Origin: Gimesia chilikensis | GTDB lineage: Bacteria > Planctomycetota > Planctomycetia > Planctomycetales > Planctomycetaceae | Reading direction: 5' to 3' | Length of the DNA: 64,000 nucleotides | Assembly: GCF_008329715.1 (NCBI RefSeq) | Contig: NZ_VTSR01000006.1 | Coordinates: forward strand, 558,001-622,000 | In this document: positions 61,342 to 64,000 of the stretch, one piece after another | How the letters are laid out: every line of letters starts with the position of its first letter | Numbering within the stretch: position 1 is the stretch's first letter | Translations under genes and position numbers: made by a program | Notes under the pieces: model-generated | What the model was told of the DNA's origin: nothing | Database searches by the model: none | Seen by the model: the letters and a program-made list of their open reading frames with translations, nothing else

Positions 61342-61944
61342 TTATTCGCCGACATAAATGAACTGGATGGCGTCGGCGATGACGTATTTGCCGTCGGTGC
61401 CTGCGTTGGAGATTTTCACCCAGCCTGATTTGCCTTTGACGAAGTGGTAAGTGCCCAGGGTGCGGAAGAGTTTGTCGTGCGGGGGGATCTGCTGCTGGTT
61501 GATGCGGATTGTTTTTTCGCCGGCGGCGTGGTGGATCGTGACCGGGGTGTTGGTTGATCTGCGGATGTTGTAGCAGTGCGACATCCGCACTTCGTAGCGG
61601 CCGGACTTTGGCAGATCGGGAGTGAAGATGACCGCTTTCTCCCCCTTCCCTTGTTTCTGATCATGCAGGTAGCCGAGACCGACGTAGGGGGGCGTGTGCG
61701 TGGAATACTGCCAGGTGCCGACAAGCCTGGCCTGGGTTTCATCGACGACGATGCCGTTCAGTTTTGTGGGATCGGGCACGATGAAGGGGACGAGTTCGGG
61801 TTTATCGACCTCGCCGGGAGCATGGGTGTTGGCAACCGCGTCGGGGTGGGGTTTGAGTTGGGGCGTGGGATCGCTGGAATGGATGGGGGGTTGTGAAATC
61901 GAGAGGCAGGCCAGCAGGATGGTGAGAATGCTTGTGGGTTTCAT
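61342..61944 (-). CDS. Secreted stand-alone golvesin/xanthan-lyase C-terminal-type domain protein
   Basis: 200 residues from ATG 61944, chosen over 62040 because a signal peptide follows directly (ILTILLACLSISQ). Residues about 65-198 form one domain resembling the C-terminal golvesin/Xly-type beta-sandwich: VVDETQARLVGTWQYSTHTPP, AVIFTPDLPKSGRYEVRMSH, VTIHHAAGEKTIRINQQ and GKYVIADAIQFIYVGE. In planctomycetes this domain usually ends larger enzymes such as FAD-dependent oxidoreductases. Here it is alone, so it may be a binding protein or what is left of a longer gene. Surrounded by repeats. Confidence 0.7.
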   Translation of the reverse strand: MKPTSILTILLACLSISQPPIHSSDPTPQLKPHPDAVANTHAPGEVDKPELVPFIVPDPTKLNGIVVDETQARLVGTWQYSTHTPPYVGLGYLHDQKQGKGEKAVIFTPDLPKSGRYEVRMSHCYNIRRSTNTPVTIHHAAGEKTIRINQQQIPPHDKLFRTLGTYHFVKGKSGWVKISNAGTDGKYVIADAIQFIYVGE

Positions 61945-62086
61945 GAGCGCTGTTTTCTGTGAGCGGAATTTGAGATGCAAGGTTCCATGACAGGCTTCTC
62001 TGGATGACTCAGGCACAGTGGGACGAGCCAACTGTGGCATCTGGTTCTTCTAAATTTGAACGGGTCATACCAAAGTCGTTTCAACC

Positions 62087-62144
62087 GGGGCTAAGGCCCT
62101 GCGGCTAATGGTGTAACCCCTGCTCTGCGTGAGAGCCTGGGGTT
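62087..62144 (+). repeat. Putative dispersed element, family 3
   Basis: GGGGCTAAGGCCCTGCGGCTAA followed by a hairpin: AACCCC and GGGGTT enclose GCTCT/AGAGC (62115-62144). One copy only in this window; the GGCTAA doublet recurs within it. Called from composition and structure, not from a second copy. Confidence 0.35.
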
Positions 62145-62241
62145 GGTTGATCAGTTCAACGTTTTCTTTTACCGAGTTACCGGCGGCTGGCGTTTTGCGG
62201 CTCAGGGTGAGGCGCGTTTACTAACCCGTTGCTCTTCTTCT

Positions 62242-62296
62242 CTGTGATTTCCTGCTCGCTGCGCTCGGACCGAATTACATTCGGGCCCACCTGCGG
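62242..62296 (+). repeat. Dispersed repeat, family 2, copy B
   Basis: 55 bp matching copy A including GCTCGCTGCGCTC. The hairpin is GGACCGAAT-TAC-ATTCGGGCC (62267-62287): one T-A pair of copy A is replaced by C-G, keeping the stem, and one pair is mismatched. Confidence 0.85.
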
Positions 62297-62321
62297 AATC
62301 GTATCTTTGAAACATGAGGAA

Positions 62322-64000
62322 CTAGGCGATTGGTTGTGGCATCAGAACCGGGAGATCGGGTTTGACCTCGGGGGTTTCTTCGGCCAGTACGGTTTCGCAG
62401 AAGAATTTCAACAGCTGTTTCAGGTCTTCGTTCTGGACGCTCTCGGCCAGTTCTTCGGCCCGGTCGCGTGACTTGTCGACCAGGACTTCGGCTTTGGTGA
62501 AGACATCGCAGGATTCGTAGATTTTTCGCAGCCGGTTGATGCGTGCGTAGTCCGATGGACCGCCGCCGTTGAGAATGTCTTTGAGCTCGGCTTTCTGCTG
62601 TTCGTCGCCGGCCTGCAGGGCCAGGGCGAGTAACAGGGTAGGCCGCATCGCGAGGGCGTCCTGACCGGAGATGAGCTTGTTATTGTCGTCGCCGCGCCAG
62701 TCTTTGAGGTCGTTCAGAATCTGGAAGCCGACACCGATCTGACGTGAGAAGGAGGAGATGAGTTCTTCGTACTCGCCTGCGGAGCCGGTCATCCGCACGC
62801 CGGCATAGAGGGCGGCTTCGAATGCGGGCGACGTTTTGAGTGCGTAGATCTGCAGGGCGTCCAGCGGGGAGAGTTCGAAGGTCTCACTTTCCTGCCAGGC
62901 CATTTCAGCCCCCTGCCCTTCACAGAGCTTGAGATGTGCGGCGGCCATTTTTTCGACCAGGTCTGCGGCGGCTTCAGCACCGATGTCGGCCCGGGCCTCG
63001 TTGAGCAGCCGGTATCCGATGCCGATCAGGTAGTCGCCGATGTTGATGGCCATGCCGGTGCCGTGCTGACGGTGCAGGGTTTCCTGACCGTAACGGTACT
63101 GGTCATCGTCTTCGATGTCGTCATGAATCAGTGATGCTTTGTGGAAGACCTCGATGGCCATCGCGGCTTTCTGCACGCCCAGCGGATAAGTCTGACTGTT
63201 GCCTGCTGCCTCGTCCTGTTGTGCCTTGATCAGTGCATCGTAGGCAGCCAGGGTGATGAAGGGCCGGAAGCGTTTGCCGCCATGCTTGAGCCATTCGTAA
63301 GCGATGGCTTCGGTCTTGCCCAGCGGTGTGCGGGCGGCGGCTTCGGTTTTCGTACGGAGCGGCGGCAGAATTTCGTCGAAGTGTTCTTCGAACAGCGAGT
63401 TGGCGGCCCGCATGGTGGGTAGATAGCTACGGGTCAGCGGCTGTTCGAGTGGTTCGTATTTCTCAAGGACTTCCCAGATCCAGGGCTCGTCCATCTTGGT
63501 GTTTTTACAGTCACCTGAATGCAACGGTACGGCGTAGGAAGGAACGCCGGCGATGAGGACTTTGTCGATCGACTTTTCCAGCACATTGAGACAGGCCACC
63601 CCGAGGATGCCGTCCACGTAACCGCCGACGATGATCTTGAGGACCACGGGCGATCCTTCGGCGACGAGCACCTTGTAGCCCAGCTTTTCGGCTTTGACTT
63701 TGTAGTCGGCAATCGAGCAGGCACCACATTTTTCGCAGTCGAGACCGAACTCATCGTATTCCGCGGGACAGCCTTCGGCGTGTTTCAGGCAGTGCGGCAG
63801 GAGGAGCAGGCGGCGTTCGAAGGGAATCGCGAGGAACTGGCGTTTCCAGAAGAAGTTGCCGATCAGCACCATCATGAAGCCGAGGAATTTTTCGGGCTGT
63901 TCCATTTCCGCCAGCAGTTCACGCGACCAGTCTTCCAGCATCGCCTTGGTGAAGGGATTGGAGCAGTCGAGACGTTGCACGTACTTCTCGGCTTCTGCTT
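62322..64000 (-). CDS. DUF116-polyprenyl synthase fusion, 5' end outside window
   Basis: At least 558 residues; the frame stays open to the right edge ([15 protein letters not shown]), so the true start lies beyond 64000. The first visible third (to about residue 180) is a DUF116 domain with clustered cysteines ([18 protein letters not shown]) and [19 protein letters not shown]. The rest is a trans-isoprenyl diphosphate synthase: KHGGKRFRP, first aspartate-rich motif [10 protein letters not shown], second motif ILNDLKDW (NDxxD instead of DDxxD). It should chain-elongate isoprenoids such as farnesyl or geranylgeranyl diphosphate; the job of the fused DUF116 part is unknown. Confidence 0.9.
   Translation of the reverse strand, partial: AEAEKYVQRLDCSNPFTKAMLEDWSRELLAEMEQPEKFLGFMMVLIGNFFWKRQFLAIPFERRLLLLPHCLKHAEGCPAEYDEFGLDCEKCGACSIADYKVKAEKLGYKVLVAEGSPVVLKIIVGGYVDGILGVACLNVLEKSIDKVLIAGVPSYAVPLHSGDCKNTKMDEPWIWEVLEKYEPLEQPLTRSYLPTMRAANSLFEEHFDEILPPLRTKTEAAARTPLGKTEAIAYEWLKHGGKRFRPFITLAAYDALIKAQQDEAAGNSQTYPLGVQKAAMAIEVFHKASLIHDDIEDDDQYRYGQETLHRQHGTGMAINIGDYLIGIGYRLLNEARADIGAEAAADLVEKMAAAHLKLCEGQGAEMAWQESETFELSPLDALQIYALKTSPAFEAALYAGVRMTGSAGEYEELISSFSRQIGVGFQILNDLKDWRGDDNNKLISGQDALAMRPTLLLALALQAGDEQQKAELKDILNGGGPSDYARINRLRKIYESCDVFTKAEVLVDKSRDRAEELAESVQNEDLKQLLKFFCETVLAEETPEVKPDLPVLMPQPIA

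Larger units (their letters stand above)
61945..62321. other. Repeat-bearing intergenic region
   Basis: 377 bp without a gene. Contains the family 3 element (62087-62144) and a family 2 repeat (62242-62296). No promoter was assigned. Confidence 0.5.

Overview
The window comes from a planctomycete, most likely a Gimesia-like member of the Planctomycetaceae (inferred from gene content; species not determined). The pointers are several secreted sulfatases and DUF1080, ThuA, Gfo/Idh/MocA and ceramidase-like genes typical of that group, a 2,323-residue tandem UvrA, a DUF116-polyprenyl synthase fusion, and sparse operons on alternating strands. No phage, insertion sequence, CRISPR array or rRNA operon is visible.

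Layout. 1-7 kb, minus strand: a prepilin-peptidase-like membrane protein cut by the window edge, a beta-lactamase-fold serine hydrolase, a sulfatase and a large TPR protein. 7.2-8.5 kb: a tRNA-Asn with its own promoter and terminator, then an anti-sigma kinase and a STAS antagonist forming a partner-switching pair. 9-16.6 kb: a secreted proline-rich protein, an amidinotransferase-fold enzyme, oligoendopeptidase F, metX-metW and an orphan ParA. 16.6-20.5 kb, minus: Old Yellow Enzyme, SDR, ThuA and DUF1080 genes. 20.5-30.6 kb: a small ORF behind a double palindrome, the ispE-spoVG pair (SpoVG carries a zinc ribbon), the tandem UvrA and a small acidic protein. 30.7-38.6 kb: PopT-type (DUF368) polyprenyl-phosphate transporter, FG-GAP repeat protein, SppA, a secreted protein and a PLP aminotransferase. 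38.7-46.3 kb, minus: a 1,612-residue inverse-autotransporter-like protein with a beta-helix passenger and two TPR proteins. 46.4-54.3 kb: tRNA-Gln, a zinc-ribbon protein, a second sulfatase, cysC, hisG with an amino-acid-kinase gene, the uppS-cdsA lipid operon, a divergent csrA and tadA. 54.5-64 kb: a pectate-lyase-fold protein, a Tat-exported Gfo/Idh/MocA oxidoreductase, a ceramidase-like protein, a repeat-rich accessory patch with an Imm11-like gene, a lone golvesin-type domain protein and a DUF116-polyprenyl synthase cut by the right edge.

Functional themes. Envelope and isoprenoid genes recur (ispE, uppS, cdsA, popT, sppA, polyprenyl synthase). Polysaccharide and sulfate-ester use is represented by the sulfatases, DUF1080, ThuA, Gfo/Idh/MocA and pectate-lyase-fold genes, with cysC next to one sulfatase. 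Methionine (metXW) and histidine (hisG) biosynthesis are each represented by isolated genes.

The least ordinary structures are: (1) hairpin repeats with fixed ends and loop but freely changing, perfectly compensated stems (57.5-57.8 and 61.2 kb); (2) an Imm11-like gene bracketed by an exact direct repeat and by a second, diverged copy of the 3' end of the neighbouring ceramidase-like gene (59.4-60.4 kb); (3) the zinc-ribbon insertion in SpoVG; (4) the inverse autotransporter with a beta-helix passenger; (5) a CsrA homologue lacking the usual RNA-binding arginine.
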